A DNA stretch of 16,909 bases from VRUE01 sp035712345 (GCA_035712345.1 DASTAY010000023.1:1-16909); one strand, 5' to 3'. Shown: positions 1 through 7,075, counted from the first letter of the stretch. Notes: generated from the letters alone by a model not told the origin. Numbers and translations: made by a program.

Positions 1-21
1 TTGGTCCGCATAGCGGACCAA
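1..21. repeat. Perfect 9-bp inverted repeat with 3-nt loop
   Basis: TTGGTCCGC (1-9) and GCGGACCAA (13-21) are exact reverse complements around ATA. The element lies inside the visible end of the membrane-protein frame (codons reading LVRYADQ) and touches the window edge, so a longer structure cannot be excluded. It may simply be a hairpin at the 3' end of that gene. Confidence 0.6.
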
Positions 22-1386
22 ACCTCTACGGCGGTCGGGCCAGAGCTCTGCCAGGAGGGGACGGACGATGACGAGCATCGCCAGCGGGGCGCCGATCATC
101 AGCGCCTTGGCGTGCGAGTAGTCCCCGCTGGTCGGCAGCGCCGCGAGGTAGAGGAGGACGCAGGCGGCGAGGCCGAGGGGCACCGCGAGGTCGCGGCGCC
201 GCGTCCACCACCAGGCGCCGGCGAGCAGGGCGATGACGCCGATCGCGCCGGCCAGGCCGGTGAGGTGGGCGCCGCCGGGCGCTTCGAGGCGGTAGTCGGG
301 GGTCGGCCAGATGCCGAGCGCCTCGATCGGCGAGACCGGCCCGTAGGTGTTGGTCCCGGCGACTTTGCTGAAGCTGCCGCCGAAGCCGAACGGCCCGACC
401 GAGGTGGCGGCGACGGCGAGGGCGACCAGCACGACGATCGCCAGCAGCGTCGTCGGGCGGAAGAGGAAGCGCAACAGCGCCCGCGGCGCAAGCGCCCGCC
501 GCACCGCGGGCACCGTGAGGCTCCAGAGCACCGCCGTGAGGACCGGCCAGGCGAGCCCGGCGAAGCTGTAGGAGAAGAAGACGCCGCCGGCGATCGCCAG
601 CCAGGGCAGCGCCTGGCGCCACCCGCGCGTGGAGAGGTCGACGTTGCGCAGGCCGACCGCGACGGCGAGGACGAAGAGGGCCTCGGCGGTCTCCTTGAAG
701 GCGCCCTGGGCGAAGTAGGAGGCGCCCAGGTAGGGGACGGCGACCATCGTCGCGGCCAGCAGGCGCCGACCGGCGCCGAAGCCCGGCAGGGCGGCGAGCG
801 CGGTCAGGCCGGTGAGGACGCCGATCGCGAAGATCTCGCCCAGGAAGGCCTGGCCCAGGCTGATCCCCGGCACCGCCGCGGTGGCGACCGCGAGCCCGTG
901 GGGGCCGAGCGGGTAGCCCGCGTCGGGGGCGGGACCGAAGCCGCTGCGCAGCCACTCGGCCCAGGCGAGGTGCAGGCCCAGGTCGTTGTTGAGCCCGACG
1001 CCCAGCAGCCCCCAGCGCCCGCTGATCGCAAACGGAATCGAGAGCACCGCCGCCACCGCGATCGCCACCGGCAACCCGCGGCGCAGCGCTTCCCGCCGCC
1101 GATCGGCCGAGCCCGTTCGAGAGGCGTCCGCCTTCGGCCGGTCGCCGGCTGGGCGGCGGACGAGGACGATGGCGGCTGCGGCTAGGAGAAGGACGACGCC
1201 CATGGTCGCCGAGGTGCCGTGGCCCGGCGCCCGGGCGAGGGCGCCGCTCACGGTCAGGATCGCGCCGAAGCCGGCCGCCGGCTCCAGCCACGACCACGAG
1301 TCGCGCCCGGCGATGAGCAGCAGGGCGCGCCCGACGAGCAGTGAGGCGACGCAGATCAGCGCCGCCGCGACGTAGGTCCCGATCAT
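1..1386 (-). CDS. Polytopic membrane protein, GT-C/DUF6541-like, 3' end outside window
   Basis: The reading frame is open from an ATG at 1386 to the left edge without a stop, giving 462 codons, so the C-terminus is missing. The translation begins MIGTYVAAALICVASLLVGR and contains about ten hydrophobic segments separated by short Arg-rich loops. A loop near residues 131-165 has Asp135, His139 and a YPLGPHGL motif (158-165). This resembles the D...H / YP.G.H pattern of GT-C-type membrane glycosyltransferases and DUF6541 proteins, in which acidic and His residues in outer loops bind a metal and a lipid-linked sugar. A segment at 420-440 (GDYSHAKALMIGAP) recurs in actinobacterial proteins of this kind. 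No Shine-Dalgarno sequence is clear before the ATG, so the start is the first good one, not a proven one. It lies 55 bases downstream of the hydrolase gene on the same strand and may be cotranscribed. Membrane location is secure; a glycosyltransferase role is inference. Confidence 0.75.
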   Translation of the reverse strand, partial: MIGTYVAAALICVASLLVGRALLLIAGRDSWSWLEPAAGFGAILTVSGALARAPGHGTSATMGVVLLLAAAAIVLVRRPAGDRPKADASRTGSADRRREALRRGLPVAIAVAAVLSIPFAISGRWGLLGVGLNNDLGLHLAWAEWLRSGFGPAPDAGYPLGPHGLAVATAAVPGISLGQAFLGEIFAIGVLTGLTALAALPGFGAGRRLLAATMVAVPYLGASYFAQGAFKETAEALFVLAVAVGLRNVDLSTRGWRQALPWLAIAGGVFFSYSFAGLAWPVLTAVLWSLTVPAVRRALAPRALLRFLFRPTTLLAIVVLVALAVAATSVGPFGFGGSFSKVAGTNTYGPVSPIEALGIWPTPDYRLEAPGGAHLTGLAGAIGVIALLAGAWWWTRRRDLAVPLGLAACVLLYLAALPTSGDYSHAKALMIGAPLAMLVIVRPLLAELWPDRRRGLVRYADQ

Positions 1387-1441
1387 CAGGGTCGGCAACC
1401 TATGCCAGCAACCCCCGCCTGCGCGGCGAGCCTGGCTGCGC

Positions 1442-2152
1442 CTAGAGCTTCTCGGCGGCCCGCTCGAGCGTCTCGCGCAGGTTCTCGCCGCGCAACGGCT
1501 CCGCGTGCCCGGCCGCGACGACCTTCGGTTCGAGCGCCGCCAGCTTGCGCACCGACTCCTTCGCCTTGGCGTGGTCCCAGGCCCAGGCCGGGTGGGGGAC
1601 GCTCGCCTCGCCCCTCGGCAGCGGCTTGAGCCGGGTCGAGTCGATGAAGTAGACGACGTCGCTGACCAGCGCCACCCGGTCGCTCTCGCGCCAGAGGCCG
1701 ATCAGGCCCGGCGCGTGGCCGGGAAAGTGGATCACCTCGAAGCCGGCCACCTCGTCGCCCTCCGCGACGGTGCCCGCGATCTTCACCGCGCCGCCGTCCC
1801 AGCGTCGCAGCAGGAAGGGGTACAGCCAGCGCACCGGCGCGACAGGCAGCTGCGAGAGGTCCATGTAGGGGGCGATCGGGGCGTCGCTTTCGGCGTCGGC
1901 GACTTCGTCCGGATGGCAGTGGACGGGCACGCCCATGTAGGGCGCCGTGCCGCGGTGGTCGGCGTGCGCGTGTCCGAGCACGACCCGCTTCAGCCCGCCC
2001 AGTCGCTCGGCTTCGGCGCGCGCCTTCCTCGTCATCCCCTTGCTGCCGGCGTCGAACTGGACGAAGCCGTCGCCGTCCTCGAGGAAGTAGATGTTCATGC
2101 CCTTGCGCAGGTCGCCGCGCAGCAGCCAGACCCCGTCGGCGACTCTCTCCAT
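1442..2152 (-). CDS. Metallo-beta-lactamase-fold hydrolase
   Basis: The 236-aa product starts MERVADGVWLLRGDL, and ATG at 2152 is the start that places the first beta-strand of the fold at the N-terminus. The frame stays open further upstream, but that part is Arg/Pro/Ser-rich and not protein-like. Metal ligands typical of the family are visible: HAHADH at residues 61-66 (HxHxDH), His146 in PGHAPG, Asp165 in VSDVVYF, and His216 in AAGHAEP. This is the full binuclear zinc site of the glyoxalase II/MBL superfamily. The protein is cytoplasmic, with no signal peptide. The substrate cannot be told; the length and simple architecture fit general MBL hydrolases (thioester, lactone or phosphodiester). 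The gene lies 55 bases upstream of the membrane-protein gene on the same strand and 47 bases from the divergent small membrane ORF. Confidence 0.88.
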   Translation of the reverse strand: MERVADGVWLLRGDLRKGMNIYFLEDGDGFVQFDAGSKGMTRKARAEAERLGGLKRVVLGHAHADHRGTAPYMGVPVHCHPDEVADAESDAPIAPYMDLSQLPVAPVRWLYPFLLRRWDGGAVKIAGTVAEGDEVAGFEVIHFPGHAPGLIGLWRESDRVALVSDVVYFIDSTRLKPLPRGEASVPHPAWAWDHAKAKESVRKLAALEPKVVAAGHAEPLRGENLRETLERAAEKL

Positions 2153-2199
2153 GCGCCAAGCGTACCCCGGCCGGAGCCGGTCGCCTAGGCTCCGCGGTG

Positions 2200-2355
2200 A
2201 TGCCGACGCTGTGGAAAGCGGCGATGGTCGTGCTGATCGCCTGCCTGGTCGCGGCGATGGCGATCGCGATCGTCCGCCTGGCGACGACGCCGACCGAAAT
2301 CCTCGGCGGTGGCTTCCGGGGACTGCCCCCACATCACGGCGTAACGCCCAGATAA
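2200..2355 (+). CDS. Small single-helix membrane protein (51 aa)
   Basis: ATG at 2200 (or GTG at 2197, immediately before it in frame) opens 51 codons ending in TAA. The product starts MPTLWKAAMVVLIACLVAAM. One clear hydrophobic helix spans about residues 8-26, followed by a short tail with GGGF, HH and a basic end. Nearly all of the first 40 codons end in G or C, as in the neighbouring genes, which supports real coding. No strong Shine-Dalgarno sequence is seen. The ORF is divergent from the hydrolase gene (47 bases apart) and 64 bases upstream of the UspA gene on the same strand, so it may be cotranscribed with UspA. I do not recognise a family. A chance ORF remains possible because the tail has weaker codon bias. 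Confidence 0.5.
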   Translation: MPTLWKAAMVVLIACLVAAMAIAIVRLATTPTEILGGGFRGLPPHHGVTPR

Positions 2356-2419
2356 GGATCTGCCGGTCGAGCGCGCGTTAGTATCGGCGCCGCCGGACCA
2401 GCGACCCAGAGGAGGCGGC

Positions 2420-2863
2420 GTGTTCACTCGCATCGTGGTTGGAACCGACGGATCGGAGACCGCCGGAGAGGCTGTGCGGCAGGCCGTCGACCTGGCGAAG
2501 CTCGCGGGCGCCCGGCTCAGCATCGTCAGCGCCTACGCGCCCGTCTCCAAGCGCCGCCTGCAGAACGAGCAGGAGGGAGCCCCGGCCGACGTCCAGTACG
2601 AGATCGGCCCGCGCGAGGACGTCAACCTCGTGCTCGACGCCGCCGCGGCGAGCGCCAAGAAAGAGGGCCTCGAGGTGCAGACCCACCCGGTCGAGGGCGA
2701 ACCCGCCGAGGCGATCCTCAACGTCGCCGAAGAGACCGGCGCCGACCTGATCGTCGTCGGCAACAAGGGCATGACCGGTGCGCGGCGCTTCCTGCTGGGC
2801 AGCGTGCCGAACAACGTCTCCCATCACGCGCCCTGCAGCGTGATCATCGTCCGAACCACCTGA
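2420..2863 (+). CDS. Universal stress protein, UspA family
   Basis: GTG at 2420 is preceded by a strong Shine-Dalgarno sequence (AGAGGAGG, 2408-2415). The 147-aa product starts MFTRIVVGTDGSETAGEAV, a typical Usp first strand with the conserved Asp10. It ends with the nucleotide-binding signature G-2x-G-9x-G-S at residues 114-128 (Gly114, Gly117, Gly127, Ser128) and a final strand SVIIVR. The length is that of a single-domain Usp. An intact signature predicts an ATP-binding member, a cytoplasmic dimer that helps survival under starvation or redox stress; the specific role is unknown. Its stop codon is four bases from the stop of the convergent protease gene, so no separate terminator fits between them. 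Confidence 0.95.
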   Translation: MFTRIVVGTDGSETAGEAVRQAVDLAKLAGARLSIVSAYAPVSKRRLQNEQEGAPADVQYEIGPREDVNLVLDAAAASAKKEGLEVQTHPVEGEPAEAILNVAEETGADLIVVGNKGMTGARRFLLGSVPNNVSHHAPCSVIIVRTT

Positions 2864-2867
2864 AGTC

Positions 2868-4190
2868 TCAGGGCCGTTCGGTGGCTGCGCCGGCGTCGAT
2901 CAGGCCGGCGCCCTCGCGGCTGGGGGGCAGGCCGAGGTCGCGGGCCGTCTTGCGAAGTTGCCGCAGCACTCGGTTGACCCTGCCCTCCGGCGAGGCGTTC
3001 TGCGGGAGGACTCCGCTCGCCAGCACCATCGCGGCGACCCCTGAGACGTGCGCGGCCGCCATCGAGGTGCCGATGTAGCTGCGGGGCTCGCCGAAGCGCC
3101 GCGGGTTGCCGGACTTGAGCGTCACCTGGTAGATCGAGCGGCTCGAGATGGACGGGCAGCCGGCGATCGGGATGCCGCCCCCGGGGGCGAGCAGGTCCAC
3201 CCCCTTGCCGGGCAGCAGCGAGTATCCGCCGAGACAGCCGCCCTCGGTGCTGCCGCCGACGCCGATCACGCGCGGGCCGGTCGCCGGCGGGGAGACGCAG
3301 GCCTCCGAGCCGAGGTTGCCGATCGAGGCCACCGTCACCACGCCTTGGCGGTAGGCGTAGCGCAGCTCGCGATCGATTCCCGGCACGTTCTTGCCGCAGC
3401 CGAAGTTGAAGCTCATGTTGATCACGTCGGCGCCGTGCACGACGGCGAAGCGGATGCCGCGGGCGATGTCGTCGGCCTGGCCGCTGCCGTTGCGGTCGAG
3501 CACCCGCACGGGCATCAGCTTGGCGCGGTAGGCGAGGCCGGTGAGCCCGATGCCGTTGTCGGTCTTCTCGGCGATCGTCCCCGCCACGTGGGTGCCGTGG
3601 CCGTTTTCGTCGAGCGGGACGCTGTCGTCGCCGACGAAGTCATAGCCGGGGACGAACTGACCGGCGCTGAAGTCGGGGCTGCGGCGGAAGCGCTTGCCCT
3701 CGTTGCGGTAGGCGATCCCGGTGTCGAGCACGGCGACGACGATGCCGCGAGCGCCGCCGCGCCCCGCTTCGGCCAGGTGGCGCCAGGCGCCGACGGCGTC
3801 GATGCCGCCGGGAGAGGTGGGCAGCTCGGCGGTCGGGGTCCCCTCCCAGGGCAGGAAGCTCCACTGCAGCGACGCCCAGCCGCCGGGTGGTCCCGGGGGA
3901 GTCGACAGCGGCCCCGGGTCGTCGGGCAGCGCCGACGCCGTGGCGAGGTAGTTGGGGGCCGCATAGGCGACCCGCGGGTCGCGTCGCAGGGCCGCCGCCG
4001 CGGCGCGGACACCGACGCCCTCGCGCAGGCGCACGGTCCTTTCCCGGCTCGCGCCCCGGAGCTTCACGACGACCTCGTGCGGGGCGAATTCGCGCGCCGG
4101 GGAGACGCCGGCGGCGGCCTGGGCGGGCGTCACCGCGGTTGCCGTGACGAGGATCGCGAGGGCAGCGGATATCGGAAGCGATCGGATCAT
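2868..4190 (-). CDS. Secreted subtilisin-like serine protease (S8 family)
   Basis: ATG at 4190 gives 440 aa beginning with a signal peptide (MIRSLPISAALAILVTATAV, cleavage probably near AQA-A at residues 25-27). The frame runs further upstream, but that part is antisense to tadA. Residues about 37-82 resemble the short inhibitor-like propeptide of fervidolysin/thermitase-type proteases (EVVVKLRG ... VAYAAPNY). The catalytic domain shows Asp156 (VLDTGIA), His198 (NGHGTHVAGT), oxyanion Asn292 (ASIGNLG) and Ser376 (GTSMAAAHVSG), so the enzyme should be active. Several Cys residues (265, 298, 319, 345) may form disulfides outside the cell. There is no sorting signal or C-terminal membrane helix, so the protein is probably released. 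No clear Shine-Dalgarno sequence is seen. The gene is convergent with UspA and divergent from tadA across 105 bases. Confidence 0.93.
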   Translation of the reverse strand: MIRSLPISAALAILVTATAVTPAQAAAGVSPAREFAPHEVVVKLRGASRERTVRLREGVGVRAAAAALRRDPRVAYAAPNYLATASALPDDPGPLSTPPGPPGGWASLQWSFLPWEGTPTAELPTSPGGIDAVGAWRHLAEAGRGGARGIVVAVLDTGIAYRNEGKRFRRSPDFSAGQFVPGYDFVGDDSVPLDENGHGTHVAGTIAEKTDNGIGLTGLAYRAKLMPVRVLDRNGSGQADDIARGIRFAVVHGADVINMSFNFGCGKNVPGIDRELRYAYRQGVVTVASIGNLGSEACVSPPATGPRVIGVGGSTEGGCLGGYSLLPGKGVDLLAPGGGIPIAGCPSISSRSIYQVTLKSGNPRRFGEPRSYIGTSMAAAHVSGVAAMVLASGVLPQNASPEGRVNRVLRQLRKTARDLGLPPSREGAGLIDAGAATERP

Positions 4191-4295
4191 CGTTTGGTCG
4201 TCTGCTCGCGCGGCCCTGCCGTGGGCGAGTCGGCAGCCGTCTGCTTCAACACCGCCCCGCCCGGGAAGTTGTCGGTGGCACATACTCTCGGATCG

Positions 4296-4799
4296 ATGTC
4301 GAACGGGGCGGCAAGCGCCGCACATGAACGCCTGATGGCGTTGGCGATAGAGAGAGCGCGCGAGGCGGAGGGGCACGGCGACGTGCCGATCGGCGCGGTG
4401 ATCGGCCGCGACGGGGAGCCGCTCGCCGCGGCCGGCAACGAGCGCGAGCTGCGTCGAGACCCGACCGCCCACGCCGAGATCCTCGCCATTCGCGCCGCCG
4501 CCGAGGCGCTCGGGGGCTGGCGCCTGCCCGGCACGACCCTCTACGTCACGCTCGAGCCCTGCGCGATGTGCGCCGGCGCGATCGTCCTCGCCCGCATTCC
4601 CAGAGTCGTCTACGGCGCCCCCGACCCCAAGGCGGGCGCCGCCGGCAGCGTCCTCGACGTTCTCGCCGAGCCGGCGCTGAATCACCGGCCCGAGGTGGTC
4701 GCGGGTGTGATGGAGGACGAGTGCGCCGCGTTGCTGCGCGAGTTCTTCGCCGCCCGCCGAAGCGGAGAGGGTGGGATTCGAACCCACGAGGCGGATTAA
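4296..4799 (+). CDS. tadA: tRNA-specific adenosine deaminase TadA
   Basis: TadA converts adenosine-34 of tRNA-Arg(ACG) to inosine. From ATG at 4296 the product has 167 aa. The zinc-dependent deaminase motifs are complete: HAE at residues 59-61 (His59, catalytic Glu61) and PCAMC at 88-92 (Cys89, Cys92), with the typical DVPIGAVI and ARIPRVVYGAPDPKAGAAGS stretches. The start fits the usual N-terminus (ERLMALAIERAREAE); ATG 4335 would cut into the first helix. No clear Shine-Dalgarno sequence is seen. The family fold ends near residue 155 (LREFFAARR), but no stop codon occurs there. Translation continues as SGEGGIRTHEAD through the antisense of the downstream tRNA-Ser gene and stops at 4799, so the last 12 or so residues are a by-product of tRNA sequence. 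Confidence 0.95.
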   Translation: MSNGAASAAHERLMALAIERAREAEGHGDVPIGAVIGRDGEPLAAAGNERELRRDPTAHAEILAIRAAAEALGGWRLPGTTLYVTLEPCAMCAGAIVLARIPRVVYGAPDPKAGAAGSVLDVLAEPALNHRPEVVAGVMEDECAALLREFFAARRSGEGGIRTHEAD

Positions 4800-4852
4800 C
4801 CCCGCCCACGCGATTTCCAGTCGCGCTCCTTAAGCCACTCGGACACCTCTCC
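4763..4852 (-). tRNA. tRNA-Ser (anticodon GGA)
   Basis: Read on the minus strand from 4852, the acceptor GGAGAGG pairs with CCTCTCC, followed by discriminator G. The D stem is TCC/GGA. The anticodon stem CGCGA/TCGCG holds loop CTGGAAA, so the anticodon is GGA (serine UCC/UCU). A long class II variable arm GGCGG/CCGCC and the T arm GTGGG-TTCGAAT-CCCAC are present. The length is 90 nt and CCA is not encoded. It lies 20 bases downstream of the glycosyltransferase stop on the same strand and overlaps the 3' end of tadA antisense by 37 bases. Confidence 0.97.
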
Positions 4853-4872
4853 GGGTGGCCCAAGCCTAGAGG

Positions 4873-6822
4873 CTAAGCGACCTCTGGAGCCTCGCTGAGG
4901 CGTCGGATCGGTGCCGGCGCGGCATCCAGCGGCATCACGATCGACTCCGATTCCGGCAGCGGCGCCGCCGGACGGTGGCCGCGCAGGCGCTCGTGGCTGC
5001 AGACGACGTAGCACCACTCCATCAGGCGCATGCGCGAGGAGGAGTCGATCTCCTCGATCGTCGCGCCGATCAGGTAGCGGCCCTCGGCCTCGCGGCAGGA
5101 GCGGACCTCGACCTGCGTGGCGACCTCGTGGGCGTCGCCGCGGGCGTCTTCGAGCTCGAGCAGGACCGCGGGTCGCTCGCCGACGCCGACCGGCGCATCC
5201 AGCACCAATCCCACGCCGGCGGCGCTGGCGTCGACGAGGTGGCCGCCGACGTGACCGCCGGCGGCGAAGCAGTGGGCGGGGGCCTCGCCCTGGAAGCGGT
5301 AGACCTGGCGACGTTGGTGGCGGCGTCCGACGGCGAGCAGGGTGCGCAGGACGCGGCGCAGCTCGATCAGGCCCAGCAGCGGCACGATCCAGGCGGCGAT
5401 CCCCGGCAGGTCGGGCAGGGGCCCGACCCCGACGAGGTCGAGCAGGCGCAGCACGGTCCCGCCGGCCAGGACGACGCCCGCGATAAGGACCAGGTGCAGC
5501 TTGCGCACCGCGCGGAGGCCGCCGCCGTCGCCGCCCTGCTTCGGCGTCACCTTGAAGGCGGTGCGACCCGGGCGGAAGATGCAGCGCAGCGCCCGCGTGT
5601 AGATCTCCATCGTCAACAGCTCGTAGTGCGCGGTCTCGCCGATCTTCATGTAACCGCGGGTCAGCGCCGAGCCCGCCAGCAGGTTGAGGCTGATCGCCGG
5701 CAGCCACAGCGCCGCGAGGGCGACGATGCTGATCTTCATCGGCATCTCGCCGGTCCACATCACCAGCCCCAGGGTCGCCAGCAGCAGCAGCCGCATCGGC
5801 GGCGCCAGGTAGGCGGCGAGGCTGACGAAGTAGGAGAGGCGTTGCACCGGCCGCAGCTCCCTGGCGCGCAGGGGGGACTCGGGCAGGGTGAAGACGGCGA
5901 GGTTGCCGCGCGCCCAGCGGTCGCGCTGCAGGAGGTAGCCGTCGAGGTCGTGGGGTGCGAGACCCTGGACCAGCACCTCGTCGTGGTAGCGACTGGTCCA
6001 GCCGTGGCGCTGCATGCGGATCGTCGTGTGGAAGTCCTCGGCGATCGTCTCGGTGGCGACGCCGCCGATCTCGAGCAGCGCCTCGCGCCGCAACAGCGCC
6101 GCTGAGCCGCACCAGTAGGCGGCGCCATGGCGGTCCCGGCCGGGGCAGATGACACGGTAGAAGAGCGATTGCTCGTGGCGGCCGACGACGTAGTGCTGGA
6201 CCGAGTCGTGGTTGAAGAAGTCGTGCGGGCTCTGCACCAGGGCGACGCGCCCGTCGTCGAAGTAGCCGACCATCGCGTCGAGCGCATCGGGCATCGGCAC
6301 GTGGTCCGCGTCGAGCATCAGCACCAGCTCGCCGTCGGTGCGGGTGAGCGCGGCGTTGATGTTGCCCGCCTTGGCGTGGGAATTGTCGGGTCGGGTCAGG
6401 TACTCGGCGCCCGCGGTCTTCGCCAGCGCGGCCATCTCCGGCCGCCGTCCGTCGTCGAGCAGATAGGTCGTGTGCGGGTAGGTCAGCGCGCGGCACCCGG
6501 CCAGGGTCGCCGCCACCACCTCGAGCGGCTCGTCGTAGGTGCAGACGTAGACGTCGATCTTGCGGTCCGGAGTGACCGGCGGCCGCACCGCCGGCGGGTG
6601 CGACCACGAGTACCAGGCGAGGGTGCCGAGCGCCCACAGCCCGTAGACCTCGGTGACCAGCAGCATGCTGAAGGCCAGGGGGCCGGCGCCCTGGCCGCTC
6701 CAGCCGATCCTCCAGGTCAGGTAGCCGACGCCCCAGAGCAGCGCGCTGACCGCGAACAGCCGCAAGATGACGGGGTGGCGGTCGAAGAACCGCCCGATGG
6801 GGGTCTGCTCGCTGCCTTGCAC
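4873..6822 (-). CDS. BcsA-like family 2 glycosyltransferase with C-terminal PilZ domain
   Basis: This 649-aa inner-membrane processive glycosyltransferase should polymerise and export a beta-linked polysaccharide from a nucleotide sugar. The start is GTG at 6822. Two N-terminal helices (about 17-35 and 48-72) precede the GT-A domain. Its motifs are LLDDGRR (121-127), AKAGNIN (150-156), LDADH (170-174), IAED (260-263, the TED position) and QRDRWARGN (299-307, QxxRW). Four or so helices follow (about 328-356, 362-385, 441-462, 474-490). The PilZ domain has the c-di-GMP signature: RRHQRR at 500-505 (RxxxR) and DASAAG at 531-536 (DxSxxG). All catalytic residues of cellulose-synthase-type enzymes are present, but the protein is shorter than usual BcsA, and no bcsB, bcsZ or cyclase gene is next to it. 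The product could be cellulose or another glycan. It is divergent from tRNA-Ser(CGA) and upstream of tRNA-Ser(GGA). Confidence 0.93.
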   Translation of the reverse strand: MQGSEQTPIGRFFDRHPVILRLFAVSALLWGVGYLTWRIGWSGQGAGPLAFSMLLVTEVYGLWALGTLAWYSWSHPPAVRPPVTPDRKIDVYVCTYDEPLEVVAATLAGCRALTYPHTTYLLDDGRRPEMAALAKTAGAEYLTRPDNSHAKAGNINAALTRTDGELVLMLDADHVPMPDALDAMVGYFDDGRVALVQSPHDFFNHDSVQHYVVGRHEQSLFYRVICPGRDRHGAAYWCGSAALLRREALLEIGGVATETIAEDFHTTIRMQRHGWTSRYHDEVLVQGLAPHDLDGYLLQRDRWARGNLAVFTLPESPLRARELRPVQRLSYFVSLAAYLAPPMRLLLLATLGLVMWTGEMPMKISIVALAALWLPAISLNLLAGSALTRGYMKIGETAHYELLTMEIYTRALRCIFRPGRTAFKVTPKQGGDGGGLRAVRKLHLVLIAGVVLAGGTVLRLLDLVGVGPLPDLPGIAAWIVPLLGLIELRRVLRTLLAVGRRHQRRQVYRFQGEAPAHCFAAGGHVGGHLVDASAAGVGLVLDAPVGVGERPAVLLELEDARGDAHEVATQVEVRSCREAEGRYLIGATIEEIDSSSRMRLMEWCYVVCSHERLRGHRPAAPLPESESIVMPLDAAPAPIRRLSEAPEVA

Positions 6823-6825
6823 GAT

Positions 6826-6841
6826 GCCTGCATCGGCAGGC
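6826..6841 (-). promoter_or_regulatory. Hairpin next to the glycosyltransferase start codon
   Basis: On the minus strand GCCTGC, a four-base loop CGAT and GCAGGC form a 6-bp perfect stem that ends three bases before the GTG start at 6822. The only AGG-like ribosome-binding sequence lies inside the right arm. If it forms in mRNA, it would hide the translation start. The stem is seen in the sequence; a regulatory role is inferred. Confidence 0.45.
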
Positions 6842-6881
6842 TGGCGCCGGTCTTGAGCCCTGCATCCCGCCGGCGGGCGTG

Positions 6882-6907
6882 GAAAATCGCCCTCGGAGGC
6901 GACTTTC
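6882..6907 (-). repeat. 10-bp inverted repeat in the glycosyltransferase leader region
   Basis: GAAAATCGCC (6882-6891) and GGCGACTTTC (6898-6907) flank a six-base loop. As plus-strand RNA the stem has one A-C mismatch. As minus-strand RNA that pair becomes a G-U wobble, so all ten positions pair and the stem ends in UUUUC. This fits a structure or weak attenuator in the leader of the minus-strand glycosyltransferase gene. A 12-bp palindrome CCCGCCGGCGGG lies between it and the gene (6866-6877). Confidence 0.4.
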
Positions 6908-6938
6908 AGGCCCGCGGACGGTCGAGGGCCTCCCTACG

Positions 6939-6944
6939 TAGAAT
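6939..6944 (+). promoter_or_regulatory. Putative -10 element of tRNA-Ser(CGA)
   Basis: TAGAAT matches the TATAAT consensus at five of six positions and ends 20 bases before the mature tRNA. I see no good -35 hexamer at the normal distance, so the call rests on the -10 and its position. Confidence 0.35.
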
Positions 6945-6964
6945 CAGCCTTCGGATCAGTCCCC

Positions 6965-7051
6965 GGAGGGGTGCCGGAGTGGTTGAACGGGGCAGTCTCG
7001 AAAACTGTTGGCGTCGCAAGGCGCTCGTGGGTTCGAATCCCACCCCCTCCG
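6965..7051 (+). tRNA. tRNA-Ser (anticodon CGA)
   Basis: Acceptor GGAGGGG pairs with CCCCTCC and is followed by discriminator G at 7051. The D stem is CCG/CGG. Anticodon stem GCAGT/ACTGT encloses loop CTCGAAA, so the anticodon is CGA (serine UCG). The class II variable arm GCGTC/GGCGC closes a GCAA loop. The T arm is GTGGG-TTCGAAT-CCCAC. The length is 87 nt and CCA is not encoded. Confidence 0.97.
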
Positions 7052-7061
7052 CTCAGAGCCT

Positions 7062-7075
7062 GCCTCGCTCGAGGC
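7062..7075 (+). terminator. Possible tRNA-Ser(CGA) 3' hairpin
   Basis: GCCTC and GAGGC pair around GCTC ten bases after the tRNA. There is no U tract, which is common for actinobacterial terminators, so the assignment is weak. The larger inverted repeat at 7083-7128 may do the job instead. Confidence 0.3.

Noticed and set aside
26..1297. Long minus-strand frame of 423 codons
   Set aside because: The product is Arg/Pro/Gly-rich and lacks domain character. The frame that runs 1386 to 1 gives a clean polytopic membrane protein with normal codon bias, so this one is its shadow.
3048..4295. N-terminal extension of the tadA frame to 583 codons
   Set aside because: It is antisense to the S8 protease gene and of low complexity. 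TadA homologues are about 150-170 residues and start near ATG 4296.
4263..4295. Promoter TTGTCG ... CATACT in front of tadA
   Set aside because: The two hexamers are only about six to eight bases apart, too close for a sigma-70 type promoter.
4796..6865. 689-codon minus-strand frame overlapping the glycosyltransferase
   Set aside because: It is a +1 shadow of the PilZ-glycosyltransferase, rich in Arg/Ala/Pro, and its C-terminus is a translation of the tRNA-Ser (VSEWLKERDWKSRGRG).
6823..6964. c-di-GMP riboswitch (GEMM) upstream of the PilZ-glycosyltransferase
   Set aside because: The leader has hairpins, but I could not find the GEMM core or its tetraloop-receptor pattern, so only generic structure is reported.
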